DNA from: JAAYYM01 sp964638005
GTDB taxonomy: Bacteria > Bacillota > Clostridia > Lachnospirales > Lachnospiraceae
Reading direction: 5' to 3'
Assembly (NCBI GenBank): GCA_964638005.1
Contig: CAZWXS010000002.1
Location: forward strand, 1-64,000
Length of the DNA: 64,000 nt
In this document: in pieces, positions 40,767 through 50,403 of the stretch
Layout: each line of letters starts with the position of its first letter
How positions within the stretch are numbered: position 1 is the stretch's first letter
Position numbers and translations under genes: made by a program
The notes under the pieces: model-generated
What the model was told of the DNA's origin: nothing
The model's database searches: none
What the model saw: only the letters and a program-made list of their open reading frames with translations

Positions 40767-43700
40767 ATGGTCAAGCGTATCTATGTGGAAAAGAAGGAAC
40801 CCTTTGCAGTCAAATCCAAGGAATTATGTGAGGAAATCAGAAGCTATCTTGATATACAGAGTGTGGAACGTGTCAGAGTATTGATACGATATGACATTGA
40901 GAATCTGTCGGAAGAGACTTATCAGCAGGCATGCAGCTGCGTGTTTTCCGAGCCGCCGGTGGATGTCCTGTATGAAGAAAAGTTTGATATGCGAGAAGAT
41001 TCCAGAGCGTTTTCGGTGGAATTCCTGCCGGGACAGTTTGATCAGAGAGCAGATTCGGCTGTGCAGTGTGTAAAGTTCCTGAAAGAGGACGAAGATCCGA
41101 CCATTAAGACTGCTGTGACCTATTGTCTTGAGGGTACGATTACAGAAGAGGAGTTCACCAGAATCAAAAACTACTGTATCAATCCGGTAGATTCCCGTGA
41201 GACGGATATGCAGAAGCCCGAGACGCTGCAGACGATCTTTGAGGAGCCTGCAGATGTCATGGTATTTGACGGATTTGCAAACATGGCAGAGGATAAGCTG
41301 AAGGAGTTGTACGGTTCTCTCGGACTGGCAATGACATTTCAGGATTTTCTGCATATTCAGAAATATTATGCAGGAGAAGAGCACAGAGATCCGACGATGA
41401 CGGAAATCAGAGTGCTCGATACCTATTGGTCAGATCACTGTCGTCATACGACATTTTCAACAGAGCTTAAGAATGTGGAGTTTGACGAGGGCTACTACAA
41501 GACCCCGATGCAGAAGACCTATGAGGATTATCTTGCAGCAAGAAAAGAAATCTTTGCAGGCAGAAGCGACAAGTTCGTATGTCTGATGGATCTGGCGCTC
41601 ATGGCAATGCGTAAATTAAAGAAAGACGGTAAATTACAGGATCTCGAGGAGTCGGATGAAATCAATGCGTGTTCTATCGTGGTACCTGTTCAGATTGAAT
41701 ATGGCAAGGATGATGTCAGAACAGAGGAGTGGCTTGTAAGCTTTAAAAATGAGACCCATAACCATCCGACGGAAATCGAACCGTTCGGTGGTGCGGCAAC
41801 CTGCCTCGGCGGAGCAATCAGAGATCCCCTGTCAGGACGTGCTTATGTATATCAGGCAATGCGTATCACCGGAGCAGCAGATCCTACGGTATCTGTCAGC
41901 GAGACGATACAGGGCAAGCTCTCACAGAAGAAGCTGGTACGCGGAGCAGCAAGCGGATATTCTTCGTATGGTAATCAGATTGGATTGGCAACAGGCTATG
42001 TGAAGGAAATCTATCATCCGAATTATGTGGCTAAGAGAATGGAAATCGGTGCGGTCATGGGTGCAGCTCCCAGACGCAACGTTATCCGTGAAAATTCCGA
42101 CCCCGGTGATATCATCATATTACTTGGCGGAAGGACAGGTCGTGACGGTTGTGGCGGAGCGACAGGCTCCTCAAAGGTACACACGACGGCATCAATCGAA
42201 ACCTGCGGCGCAGAGGTACAGAAGGGAAATGCACCGACGGAACGTAAGATTCAGAGATTGTTCAGACGTGCAGAGGTCAGCAGACTGATCAAGAAATGCA
42301 ATGATTTTGGTGCAGGCGGTGTGTCCGTGGCAATCGGAGAATTGGCAGACGGCTTGCAGATTAATATGGACAAGGTACCTAAGAAATATGCCGGCTTAGA
42401 TGGTACGGAACTGGCGATTTCAGAGTCTCAGGAGAGAATGGCGGTGGTCATCGATCCGAAGGACGTAGATACATTTTTGCAGTATGCGGCAGAGGAAAAT
42501 CTGGAGGCCGTGAGTGTGGCGGTTGTCACAAAAGAACCAAGACTTGTAATGTCATGGAGAGGGAAAGAAATCGTCAACCTCTCACGTGCATTCTTAGATA
42601 CAAACGGTGCACATCAGGAGACAACGGTTGAGGTGGAGGTGCCGAAGCAGGAGGATTCCTATTTTGCATCTGCAACATCGGAGCAGGCAAGCAGCGTGTC
42701 TGTCAAAGAAGCATGGCTGGCGACTCTGAAGGATTTGAATGTCTGCTCACAAAAAGGCCTTGTGGAGATGTTCGATGCTTCTATCGGTTCCGGTTCGGTA
42801 TTCATGCCGTATGGCGGCAAATATCAGCTGACCGAGACACAGGCAATGGTTGCGAAACTACCGGTACGGGAGGGCAAGACAGATACCGTTACTATGATGA
42901 GTTACGGATTTGATCCGCAGTTATCTTCATGGAGCCCTTATCACGGGGCAATCTATGCAGTGCTTGAATCGGTTTCTAAGATTGTCGCAGCAGGTGGTGA
43001 TTATAAGAAGATACGTTTTACATTTCAGGAGTATTTCCGTCGCATGAGCGAGGATCCCAAGCGTTGGAGTCAGCCGTTTGCGGCATTGCTTGGTGCATAT
43101 GATGCGCAGATGGGATTCAGACTTGCTTCCATCGGCGGCAAGGATTCCATGTCAGGTACATTTGAGGATATTGATGTTCCGCCGACACTTGTGTCATTTG
43201 CGGTAGATGTTGCAAAGCATCAGGATTTGATCACACCGGAGTTTAAGACGGCAGGGGAGAAGATCATCAAGTTCTCAATCGAGAAGGATGCATATGATAT
43301 TCCGGTCTATGACAAGGTAATGGCACTTTATGAAGAAATCACGAGGCTGATACAGAATCATGTGATTACGGCCGCTTATGTGCTGGACGGTAAGGGTGTG
43401 GTTCCGGCTCTCAGCAAGATGGCTTTCGGTAATATGCTGGGTGTGACTGTAAATCAGGAATTAAAAGGACAGGAACTGTTTGGCAGAGAAAACGGCAATC
43501 TTATCGTGACGGTTCCGGCGGAGCAGTTGCAGGATATCCGAGTTCCATACATGGTAGTCGGTGAGGTAAATGACCAGGCAGCATTCATCTATGGTGATGA
43601 GCGTATACCTCTGGAGGATGCACTTGCTGCATGGAAATCAAAGCTTGAAAAGGTATTTCCGACCAAGGCCTCCAAGGCAGCGGATGCAATTGAAACAAAA

Positions 43701-44552
43701 TTATATGATCTTCCGAAAGAACAGGTCTATGTATGCAAGAACAAGGTTGCAAAGCCAACCGTATTCATTCCGGTATTTCCGGGCACGAACTGTGAGTATG
43801 ACAGTGAAGCGGCGTTCAGACGCGCAGGCGCAGATGTTGTGACCAAGGTATTCACCAACATGACACCGCAGGACATCAGGGATTCCGTCGAGGTATTTGA
43901 CAAGGCAATCCGTCAGGCACAGATCATCATGTTCCCGGGTGGATTTTCGGCAGGTGATGAGCCGGATGGTTCGGCGAAGTTTTTTGCAACGGCATTCAGA
44001 AATGAGAACCTTAAAGAGGCTGTCAGCGATCTGCTGCAAAAGAGAGACGGACTTGCACTCGGTATCTGTAACGGATTTCAGGCACTGATCAAATTAGGAC
44101 TTCTGCCGAATGGCGAGATCACGGGACAGACAGCGGATTCACCGACATTGACTTATAATACCATCAACAGACATATCTCGAAGATGGTGTACACAAAGGT
44201 GGTCTCAAACCGATCACCATGGTTGCAGGAAGCTGATCTCGGCGGGACATATTGTATCCCCGCTTCTCACGGAGAAGGACGCTTTGTTGCAAGCAGTGAA
44301 TGGATAGAGAAGTTATTTGCAAACGGACAGGTAGCTACGCAGTATGTAGATATCAATGGAGTCGGCTCTATGAATGAAGAGTGGAACATCAACGGTTCGT
44401 ATCATGCGATTGAAGGTATTACAAGTCCGGACGGAAGGTGCTTTGGCAAGATGGGACATGCGGAGCGCCGCGGAGAAGCAGTGGCCATGAATATTTATGG
44501 CAATCAGGATATGCGGATATTTGAATCAGGGGTAAAGTATTTTACTGATTAA
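40767..44552 (+). CDS. purL: Phosphoribosylformylglycinamidine synthase, single-chain form
   Basis: 1261 residues, the large fused form carrying synthetase and glutaminase domains. Synthetase motifs include LDTYWSDHCRHTTFSTEL, KNETHNHPTEIEPFGGAATC and DFGAGGVSVAIGELADGL. The C-terminal glutaminase has FPGTNCEYDSEAAFRRAGA, GGFSAGDEPDGSAKFF and the catalytic cysteine in GICNGFQALIKLGLLP, near residue 1101, with SHGEGRF later. It makes FGAM in purine synthesis. The ATG at 40767 follows AGGAGAG; the frame from 40728 is less likely. It stands alone, outside a pur cluster, behind a TetR gene. Confidence 0.95.
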   Translation: MVKRIYVEKKEPFAVKSKELCEEIRSYLDIQSVERVRVLIRYDIENLSEETYQQACSCVFSEPPVDVLYEEKFDMREDSRAFSVEFLPGQFDQRADSAVQCVKFLKEDEDPTIKTAVTYCLEGTITEEEFTRIKNYCINPVDSRETDMQKPETLQTIFEEPADVMVFDGFANMAEDKLKELYGSLGLAMTFQDFLHIQKYYAGEEHRDPTMTEIRVLDTYWSDHCRHTTFSTELKNVEFDEGYYKTPMQKTYEDYLAARKEIFAGRSDKFVCLMDLALMAMRKLKKDGKLQDLEESDEINACSIVVPVQIEYGKDDVRTEEWLVSFKNETHNHPTEIEPFGGAATCLGGAIRDPLSGRAYVYQAMRITGAADPTVSVSETIQGKLSQKKLVRGAASGYSSYGNQIGLATGYVKEIYHPNYVAKRMEIGAVMGAAPRRNVIRENSDPGDIIILLGGRTGRDGCGGATGSSKVHTTASIETCGAEVQKGNAPTERKIQRLFRRAEVSRLIKKCNDFGAGGVSVAIGELADGLQINMDKVPKKYAGLDGTELAISESQERMAVVIDPKDVDTFLQYAAEENLEAVSVAVVTKEPRLVMSWRGKEIVNLSRAFLDTNGAHQETTVEVEVPKQEDSYFASATSEQASSVSVKEAWLATLKDLNVCSQKGLVEMFDASIGSGSVFMPYGGKYQLTETQAMVAKLPVREGKTDTVTMMSYGFDPQLSSWSPYHGAIYAVLESVSKIVAAGGDYKKIRFTFQEYFRRMSEDPKRWSQPFAALLGAYDAQMGFRLASIGGKDSMSGTFEDIDVPPTLVSFAVDVAKHQDLITPEFKTAGEKIIKFSIEKDAYDIPVYDKVMALYEEITRLIQNHVITAAYVLDGKGVVPALSKMAFGNMLGVTVNQELKGQELFGRENGNLIVTVPAEQLQDIRVPYMVVGEVNDQAAFIYGDERIPLEDALAAWKSKLEKVFPTKASKAADAIETKLYDLPKEQVYVCKNKVAKPTVFIPVFPGTNCEYDSEAAFRRAGADVVTKVFTNMTPQDIRDSVEVFDKAIRQAQIIMFPGGFSAGDEPDGSAKFFATAFRNENLKEAVSDLLQKRDGLALGICNGFQALIKLGLLPNGEITGQTADSPTLTYNTINRHISKMVYTKVVSNRSPWLQEADLGGTYCIPASHGEGRFVASSEWIEKLFANGQVATQYVDINGVGSMNEEWNINGSYHAIEGITSPDGRCFGKMGHAERRGEAVAMNIYGNQDMRIFESGVKYFTD

Positions 44553-44582
44553 GGGTTAAAACAAACACAGGTGGGATTACGG

Positions 44583-46829
44583 ATGAAAAAGAAAATTGAT
44601 GCGGATATCGTAAAGCTGTATGGACTGGTCGCCGCACTTCTGACAATTTGTGCTGTTATTTGTGTCGCTCATGTAACAAATCTGACGAGGGATTATCGTG
44701 AGACGACATTAGAGAAGATTGATGTACAGACACAGATGGCAAGTCAGGTTTTGAGCAAGATGTTTAAGAAGAACATTGAGATTGTAACCGCAGAGGCGAC
44801 AGAAATGGCGCATAAAGGCGGTCTGTCTCATGCTGTTATCTGTGATGCGTTGGCAGAGTGTGAGCGTCAGGAAAGATTCCAGGAAGTATATTTTGTCAAT
44901 TCCATTGGAACGGTGTACCATCCGGACGGTAGTCTGACACAGGTGTCAATCGACGACTACACAGAGATGGTGGATACAAATGTGGATGGCGGCGTCTATC
45001 TGGATAATATCAATTCTTCGGGAAATGACAAGAACTTTTTGGCGATTGCACCGGTCATTGCCGGTGGATTGTTTAAGGGCTATTTTGTTGGTGTAGATTC
45101 GATAGTATCCATGTTGGATCATGTCACACTGGGGTATCTGGATGACAGTGCATTTTCTTATATTACCGCCAATGACGGAACCATACTGTCTGCTACGGAT
45201 AATGCGAGTACAGATGGTATTGAGAACTTTTTCACTTTTTTACTTGAAGAAGCCAGAGATCGGGAACAGACGGAGGAACTGATCGAGCGGGTACAGATTG
45301 CGCAGGAAAGCAGAGAGCCGACACAATTATCATTAGAACTTCAGGGGGCAGATATTTACCTCAGCTATTATCCCATTGAAGGAACAGAAGATTGGAATTA
45401 TGTTTGCTGTATGTATGATTCAGGCATCAGTGCTATGGTACGTCCGATTGTCATTCGTGCAATCGTGACATGCCTGTCTGTTATATTGATCATGTTGGTT
45501 CTGGTTGTGATCGTGTGGAAGCATATCAGCAGAGATCAGGCGCTGATGGAGGAACTGGCCTATTGTGATACGCTGACAGGTGCCAAGAACATGCACTATT
45601 TCGAGATGAAAGCCAGAGAACTGTTGGATGAGAATCGAGATCTGCCGTATGTGATCATTTGCTTTGATATATTGAATTTCCGATATCTGAATGAGGGCTA
45701 CGGGCATGAGAAGGCAGACTCCATATTGGAGGCAGTGGTAAAGGCAGCGAATGAGAGTTTCAGTTACAATGAGACATTTGCAAGAATCAGTGCGGACAAG
45801 TTTGTATGCCTGGCAATCGATGACGGACGTGACAAAGCCCGCAAGGAGTTTGTAGAGGACAGGGTCAATCGGTTCTCCAATACAATTGCGGTGAACTATC
45901 CGGTTCGTATTAAGAGCGGTCTTTATATTGTGACGGATTATACGGAAAAGATACCGAGCATGATAGATAAGGCAGACCTCGCCAGAAAGTCCATTTCAGG
46001 AGAGTCTAAGCATCTGAGCGCATATTACGAAGAATCTCTGATTGAGGAGACACGCCGGAGAGAGTATATTGAATCTCAGATGGAAGAGGCATTGGCGAAC
46101 GGAGAATTTGTTCCTTATCTGCAGCCCAAGTGGGATATGGTGGAGGATAGGGTGGCAGGTGCAGAGGCACTCGTCCGCTGGATCAAGCCTGATGGGACGA
46201 TTATCTATCCGAATGATTTTATTCCGATCTTTGAGAAGAATGGATTTGTGGAAAAGCTGGATTTCTATATGCTGGAGTCCATCTGCAAATATGTGAGAAG
46301 GCTTTTGGATGAGGGAAAAGAAGTATTTCCGGTATCTATCAACCAGTCGAGGTATCTGCTGCATAATAAGGCGTATGTGCGTATGGTGCAGGATATCCTC
46401 ATGAAATATGAGGTTCCCAAGGACTATGTTGAGCTGGAACTGACAGAAACGGTCTTTTTCCTGGAGAGAGATCATATGGTCAGCATCATGAGCAAGTTGA
46501 AGGATATCAATGTCATGCTGTCGATTGATGACTTTGGTTCGGGCTTTTCCTCCTTGAATCTGCTGAAAGACATTCCATTTGATGTATTGAAGATCGACAG
46601 AGGATTTTTGGATGAGACGGCAACTTCAAAGGCCAGCAAATGGATTCTCTTAAAGATCGTAGAAATGGCGGAGGGACTTGGTGTCAGCGTGGTGTGCGAA
46701 GGTGTTGAGACGAAGGAACAGGCTGAAATGCTCAAGGAGATCGGCTGTCATATCGCACAGGGATATCTGTATGCGAAGCCGATGCCGCTGCAGGAATTTG
46801 AGGAGAGGTTCAATCATAAGCGCAATTAG
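44583..46829 (+). CDS. Membrane cyclic-di-GMP phosphodiesterase (Cache-like sensor, degenerate GGDEF, EAL)
   Basis: 748 residues: membrane segment near residues 10-30, an extracellular sensor of about 250 residues, a second membrane segment (CLSVILIMLVLVVIVW), a GGDEF domain and an EAL domain. The GGDEF signature is replaced by SADKF near residue 401, so cyclase activity is unlikely, though GTP binding is possible. The EAL domain keeps GAEALVRW near residue 525, ELTETVF and IDDFGSGFSSLN, so it should hydrolyse c-di-GMP. Start at ATG 44583 with AGGTGGG upstream; GTG 44571 is an alternative. It follows purL by 30 bases with no clear promoter. Confidence 0.9.
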   Translation: MKKKIDADIVKLYGLVAALLTICAVICVAHVTNLTRDYRETTLEKIDVQTQMASQVLSKMFKKNIEIVTAEATEMAHKGGLSHAVICDALAECERQERFQEVYFVNSIGTVYHPDGSLTQVSIDDYTEMVDTNVDGGVYLDNINSSGNDKNFLAIAPVIAGGLFKGYFVGVDSIVSMLDHVTLGYLDDSAFSYITANDGTILSATDNASTDGIENFFTFLLEEARDREQTEELIERVQIAQESREPTQLSLELQGADIYLSYYPIEGTEDWNYVCCMYDSGISAMVRPIVIRAIVTCLSVILIMLVLVVIVWKHISRDQALMEELAYCDTLTGAKNMHYFEMKARELLDENRDLPYVIICFDILNFRYLNEGYGHEKADSILEAVVKAANESFSYNETFARISADKFVCLAIDDGRDKARKEFVEDRVNRFSNTIAVNYPVRIKSGLYIVTDYTEKIPSMIDKADLARKSISGESKHLSAYYEESLIEETRRREYIESQMEEALANGEFVPYLQPKWDMVEDRVAGAEALVRWIKPDGTIIYPNDFIPIFEKNGFVEKLDFYMLESICKYVRRLLDEGKEVFPVSINQSRYLLHNKAYVRMVQDILMKYEVPKDYVELELTETVFFLERDHMVSIMSKLKDINVMLSIDDFGSGFSSLNLLKDIPFDVLKIDRGFLDETATSKASKWILLKIVEMAEGLGVSVVCEGVETKEQAEMLKEIGCHIAQGYLYAKPMPLQEFEERFNHKRN

Positions 46830-46863
46830 GCTGCGTTATGTTGGATGATTGTATGAGGATCTT

Positions 46864-47463
46864 ATGGACAGAAATTATCAGAAGGAATTGGAACAGTTGA
46901 TTGCAGGGCTGCAATCAGCCGGAATACGAAAGAGTTTGTTATTGCATAGCTGCTGCGCTCCTTGCAGCAGCTATGTTCTTGCATACCTGACGCAGTATTT
47001 TGATATTACGGTATTCTATTATAATCCAAATATCATGCCGGAAGAAGAATATCAAAAGCGCCTGTCAGAGCAGCAAAGACTGTTGTGGGAGGCATATGGA
47101 GAGGTTCATTTGATAGAAGGGGATTATGAACCGGGCCGGTTTAGGAAAATGGCAAAAGGGCTGGAGACTGAGCCGGAGGGCGGCAGGCGTTGCTTTCAAT
47201 GCTATGAGATGAGACTGCGTGAGACTGCAGAATTGGCGAAAAGAGACGGATATGATTATTTCGCAACGACATTGTCTATCAGTCCGCACAAGAATGCAGA
47301 TAAGCTCAATGAAATCGGAGAAATGATTGCCGAGGAATATGGGATTGCGCATCTGCCGTCGGATTTTAAGAAAAAAGACGGATACAAACAGTCCATCGAA
47401 CTATCCAAGAAATATAATCTGTATCGCCAGAACTACTGTGGCTGTCGTGATTTGACCTCGTAA
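46864..47463 (+). CDS. queH: Epoxyqueuosine reductase QueH
   Basis: 199 residues of the DUF208/QueH family. Paired cysteines occur in LLHSCCAPCSSYVL and RRCFQCYEMRL, with CGC near the C-terminus (QNYCGCRDL); they bind the iron-sulfur cluster and metal. FYYNPNIMPEEEY and TLSISPHKNADKLNEIG are other family motifs. It reduces epoxyqueuosine to queuosine in tRNA. The ATG at 46864 is six bases after GAGG and gives the family length; the earlier ATG at 46849 lacks a ribosome site. The convergent AraC gene ends 18 bases further on. Confidence 0.92.
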   Translation: MDRNYQKELEQLIAGLQSAGIRKSLLLHSCCAPCSSYVLAYLTQYFDITVFYYNPNIMPEEEYQKRLSEQQRLLWEAYGEVHLIEGDYEPGRFRKMAKGLETEPEGGRRCFQCYEMRLRETAELAKRDGYDYFATTLSISPHKNADKLNEIGEMIAEEYGIAHLPSDFKKKDGYKQSIELSKKYNLYRQNYCGCRDLTS

Positions 47464-47481
47464 AATCGTGAAGACAGCGAT

Positions 47482-48336
47482 TTATGAATCCTCCAATGTT
47501 TCGTTCCGTGCCTTCTTCAAAGCCCGGTGATAAGTAGAATAATCCGCAAAGCCGCTCGCAAGGGCGGCTTTTGTTACGGGCATCCCCTGTGCTACATAGT
47601 CTTTGACCATCAGCAGCCGCTTCTGCAGGATATAGTTGTGTACGGTATATCCGGTTTCAGCCTTGAATTTGTGCATGAGATGATAGCGGCTCAAAAAGAA
47701 CTTCTCTGCCAGAACATCTACCGACAGATTCTCTGCCAGATTGGCATTGATGTATTTTAGTATTTCTTCTGTACGCTTGTCATATTTGAGAGATGTATTG
47801 TCTTTTTCATATTGCTTTCCCAAATAAATCTGATTTATGTAAACCATAAATTCCATAAAAAGAGAATTGCGAAGCAGTGCGGCACCGAATTCTGCATCAC
47901 GCTCCGGTTCAAGTGCCTGTTCAAGATTGCCGACGGAAGACTTGATACGTTCCATCAAAGTAGGATTCAGCCGGATCAGATTAAAGCTGCGTTCACTGGC
48001 TTTTTTAAAGCAGGCAGTGATATCTGTGGCGGAATTACCTGTGTCTGTTGAAAGTCTGGAAGCGTTTTTCATATAGTCTTCATCTACCCAGATAACAATA
48101 CGCTCATAGTAGGCAGAGGGGTCGATGATCGGCTTGTGGATTGCGTGATGATCTACTAACAGGATGTCCCAGGGCTTCAGATAGTAGGTCTTGCCTTCAA
48201 TGATGTAGGTGACATTGCCGGAAAGGAAAATGATGATTTTATTGAAGTCATGATAATGAAAATCAAATTCTCTGTTTTTCTTGTCGCGAATATGGAACAG
48301 CCGGAAGTTCTGGTGCAGATAGCCGGTTTTTTGCAT
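47482..48336 (-). CDS. AraC-family regulator with N-terminal cupin
   Basis: 284 residues. The N-terminal cupin (FHYHDFNKIIIFLSGNVTYI, then LKPWDILLVDHHAIHKP) is the sugar- or small-molecule-binding part. The C-terminal double helix-turn-helix has NLSVDVLAEKFFLSRYHL, MHKFKAETGYTVHNYI and the second helix pair TKAALASGFADYSTYHRALK. The ATG at 48336 has AGGAGG upstream; the reading frame extends to 48573, but those residues are hydrophobic non-family sequence over the dapF promoter region. Divergent from the DapF homologue, with which it shares 217 bp. Target unknown. Confidence 0.9.
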   Translation of the reverse strand: MQKTGYLHQNFRLFHIRDKKNREFDFHYHDFNKIIIFLSGNVTYIIEGKTYYLKPWDILLVDHHAIHKPIIDPSAYYERIVIWVDEDYMKNASRLSTDTGNSATDITACFKKASERSFNLIRLNPTLMERIKSSVGNLEQALEPERDAEFGAALLRNSLFMEFMVYINQIYLGKQYEKDNTSLKYDKRTEEILKYINANLAENLSVDVLAEKFFLSRYHLMHKFKAETGYTVHNYILQKRLLMVKDYVAQGMPVTKAALASGFADYSTYHRALKKARNETLEDS

Positions 48337-48553
48337 AAGAATCCTCCTGTGTGGAAAGAATGTATTGTTTCCGTATATCGGTTTTGAATGAATTTGATAC
48401 GAATTCAGTGTATCGCACTTTTTGCAATGTTTCAAGCATAAATTGTTATAGAAAATGTAAATTGTGTAGGATATACTCAAAACATAAAACAGCAAGAGCA
48501 AGTAAATGATCGGGGAAACATAGAGTAGTAATATAGCATAGGGGGTTGAAGAT

Positions 48554-49408
48554 ATGAATATTACAATGAGCAAGTATCAGGGACTGGGCAATGATTATCT
48601 GGTACTGGATCCGAACAAGAATGATATAGAATTGACGGAAAGTGCGATTCAGATGATCTGTGACAGGAATTTTGGCGTTGGATCAGACGGAATATTGTAT
48701 GGCCCGGTAATGATGGGTGATACGATTTGCGTAAAGATTTATAATCCGGACGGTTCCGAGGCTGAGAAGTCAGGGAACGGAGTTCGAATATTCGGAAAGT
48801 ATCTGTTGGATCAGGGCTATGTGAAGAAAAGTCCTGTGGAACTCTCAACACTCGGCGGCATGGTGGAGATCGAATACCTGAACATGCGAGGCACCGAGAT
48901 CAGAGTTAATATGGGAAAGGTTTCATTTGCTTCGGGGAAAATACCTGTGACCGGAGACAATCGTGAAATCATTAACGAATCCATGGTATTTCATGACAGG
49001 TTGTATAATACGACTTGCGTTTCTGTCGGAAATCCTCATTGTGTCATCATGATGGAAAAGGTGAGTAAGGAGGATGCCATGGAGATAGGCCCATATGTTG
49101 AGAACAGCCCTAATTTTCCGCAGAGGATCAATACGCAGCTGTGTCATGTGATTGATCGGAGCAATATAGAGATAGAAATCTATGAAAGAGGTGCCGGATA
49201 TACACTGGCATCAGGAACGAGTGCATGCGCTGCGGCTGCGGCATCCTATAAGATGGGACTTACAGATGCAGATGTATCTGTTCATATGCCGGGTGGTGTG
49301 TTGGATATCACCATCAACGAAGACCATACAGTCAGTATGGTCGGGAGCGTTCAATATATCGGGGACATATCATTGGCAGAGGATTTCCTTGAGGAAAAGG
49401 TATCCTGA
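48554..49408 (+). CDS. dapF: Diaminopimelate epimerase-family protein with Ser/Ser active site
   Basis: 284 residues with the DapF double fold: YQGLGNDYLVLD, DGSEAEKSGNGVRIF, VGNPHCVIM and YERGAGYTLASGTSACAA. In authentic DapF the catalytic cysteines sit in CGNG and ACGTG; here both positions are serine (SGNG and ASGTS), confirmed in the DNA as TCA codons near 48770 and 49213. A normal two-base racemase mechanism is therefore doubtful. Related proline-racemase-fold enzymes with Thr or Ser act as dehydratases. It may be a paralogue with another substrate, so DapF is a family name only. GGGGG lies upstream of the ATG. Confidence 0.8.
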   Translation: MNITMSKYQGLGNDYLVLDPNKNDIELTESAIQMICDRNFGVGSDGILYGPVMMGDTICVKIYNPDGSEAEKSGNGVRIFGKYLLDQGYVKKSPVELSTLGGMVEIEYLNMRGTEIRVNMGKVSFASGKIPVTGDNREIINESMVFHDRLYNTTCVSVGNPHCVIMMEKVSKEDAMEIGPYVENSPNFPQRINTQLCHVIDRSNIEIEIYERGAGYTLASGTSACAAAAASYKMGLTDADVSVHMPGGVLDITINEDHTVSMVGSVQYIGDISLAEDFLEEKVS

Positions 49409-49438
49409 TAAAAGAAGTCATAATCATAATGACAAACA

Positions 49439-49467
49439 AGAGGCGGTGGTCGCAAGACCCCGCCTCT
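49439..49467. other. GC-rich hairpin after the DapF homologue
   Basis: AGAGGCGG (49439-49446) pairs with CCGCCTCT (49460-49467), extended by GGTC-GCAA-GACC, which closes with a GNRA-type tetraloop. There is no T-tract directly after it, so it is either a weak terminator or a transcript-stabilising structure. Confidence 0.6.
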
Positions 49468-49502
49468 ACCTAATTATATAATTCCCTTTTTGGGGTAATC
49501 TA

Positions 49503-49511
49503 TGGTATAAT
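49503..49511 (+). promoter_or_regulatory. Extended -10 upstream of the PAS hybrid kinase
   Basis: TGGTATAAT at 49503-49511 is an extended -10 with no convincing -35. It is 67 bp before the first ATG of the kinase gene. Confidence 0.4.
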
Positions 49512-49577
49512 TATTTTATATATTTTTACAGATACATATGCAAGATACTCTGTAGTACTGCGTGGAGGCGCTACCGG

Positions 49578-50363
49578 ATGCACAAAGAGATATTTGATCA
49601 AGATGAAAGTGAAGCTCTCAGGAAAGAAAGAGAGGCAGCAAAGCAGCTGCGGGCAATCGTGGACAATGTAGGCAGTGGAGTGACGGCTGTTCAGCTCAAT
49701 GGAAAACAGGTGAAGTTTTTATTTGCCAATGACCAGTATTTTTCTATGTTGGGATATACAAGAGAGCAATATTTTGACGAGCAGGTTGATACTTATTCAT
49801 TGATTTATGAGGAAGACAGGGAACGGGTCTTCCGAGAAGTGCAGGAAATCGTCCGTACAGACGGAACACAGATCATAGAATACAGAGTCGTACGTCGGGA
49901 CGGAGCCATCAGGTGGTTCCAGACCATTGTCTCGATGACTGATTTCACGCAGGAAGATGCTCCTGTGCAGGTGACGATTCTGAGAGATTTTACCGAAGAG
50001 AAGCTTGCAGAGAGAAAACTGCAGGAGAATGCCATACAGATGAAATACCTCAATGAGGTTATGAAGAATCTGATGGATGAAACACCCGGTGGATTTTCCA
50101 GAATACAGGTTGATGCTGACGGAAAGGTCGGAGAAGTTTATGTAAACCAAGGATTATGTGATCTGCTGGGAAGGACTGAGGAAGAAATCATAAGTCATTA
50201 TCGCGAGGATCTCCTGTGGGGAATTCATCCGGATGATCTGGAACTCGTGCGGACAACGATCGAAAATATCATCAGATTCGGAGAGACGGACAGGCTGAAG
50301 CATAGAATACGGCATAAAGACGGAGAATATATCCCATTTATGGTTTGTACGTGCGATTGTTGA
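49578..50363 (+). CDS. N-terminal piece of a frameshifted PAS hybrid kinase
   Basis: 261 residues: a short coiled start, a PAS domain near 25-145 (FANDQYFSMLGYTREQYFDE, YRVVRRDGAIRWFQTIVSMT) and the start of a second PAS domain (VNQGLCDLLGRTEEEIISHY, RHKDGEYI). The frame then runs into PFMVCTCDC and stops. One frame over, the sequence continues as WFVRAIVDKAG and INAYYTDMTE, the normal end of a PAS domain, straight into the next entry. Removing one C from the CCC at 50333-50335 would restore a single protein. It is either a real disruption or a sequencing error. Confidence 0.8.
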   Translation: MHKEIFDQDESEALRKEREAAKQLRAIVDNVGSGVTAVQLNGKQVKFLFANDQYFSMLGYTREQYFDEQVDTYSLIYEEDRERVFREVQEIVRTDGTQIIEYRVVRRDGAIRWFQTIVSMTDFTQEDAPVQVTILRDFTEEKLAERKLQENAIQMKYLNEVMKNLMDETPGGFSRIQVDADGKVGEVYVNQGLCDLLGRTEEEIISHYREDLLWGIHPDDLELVRTTIENIIRFGETDRLKHRIRHKDGEYIPFMVCTCDC

Positions 50364-50403
50364 CAAAGCGGGAAAGACCTATATCAATGCATATTATACA
50401 GAT

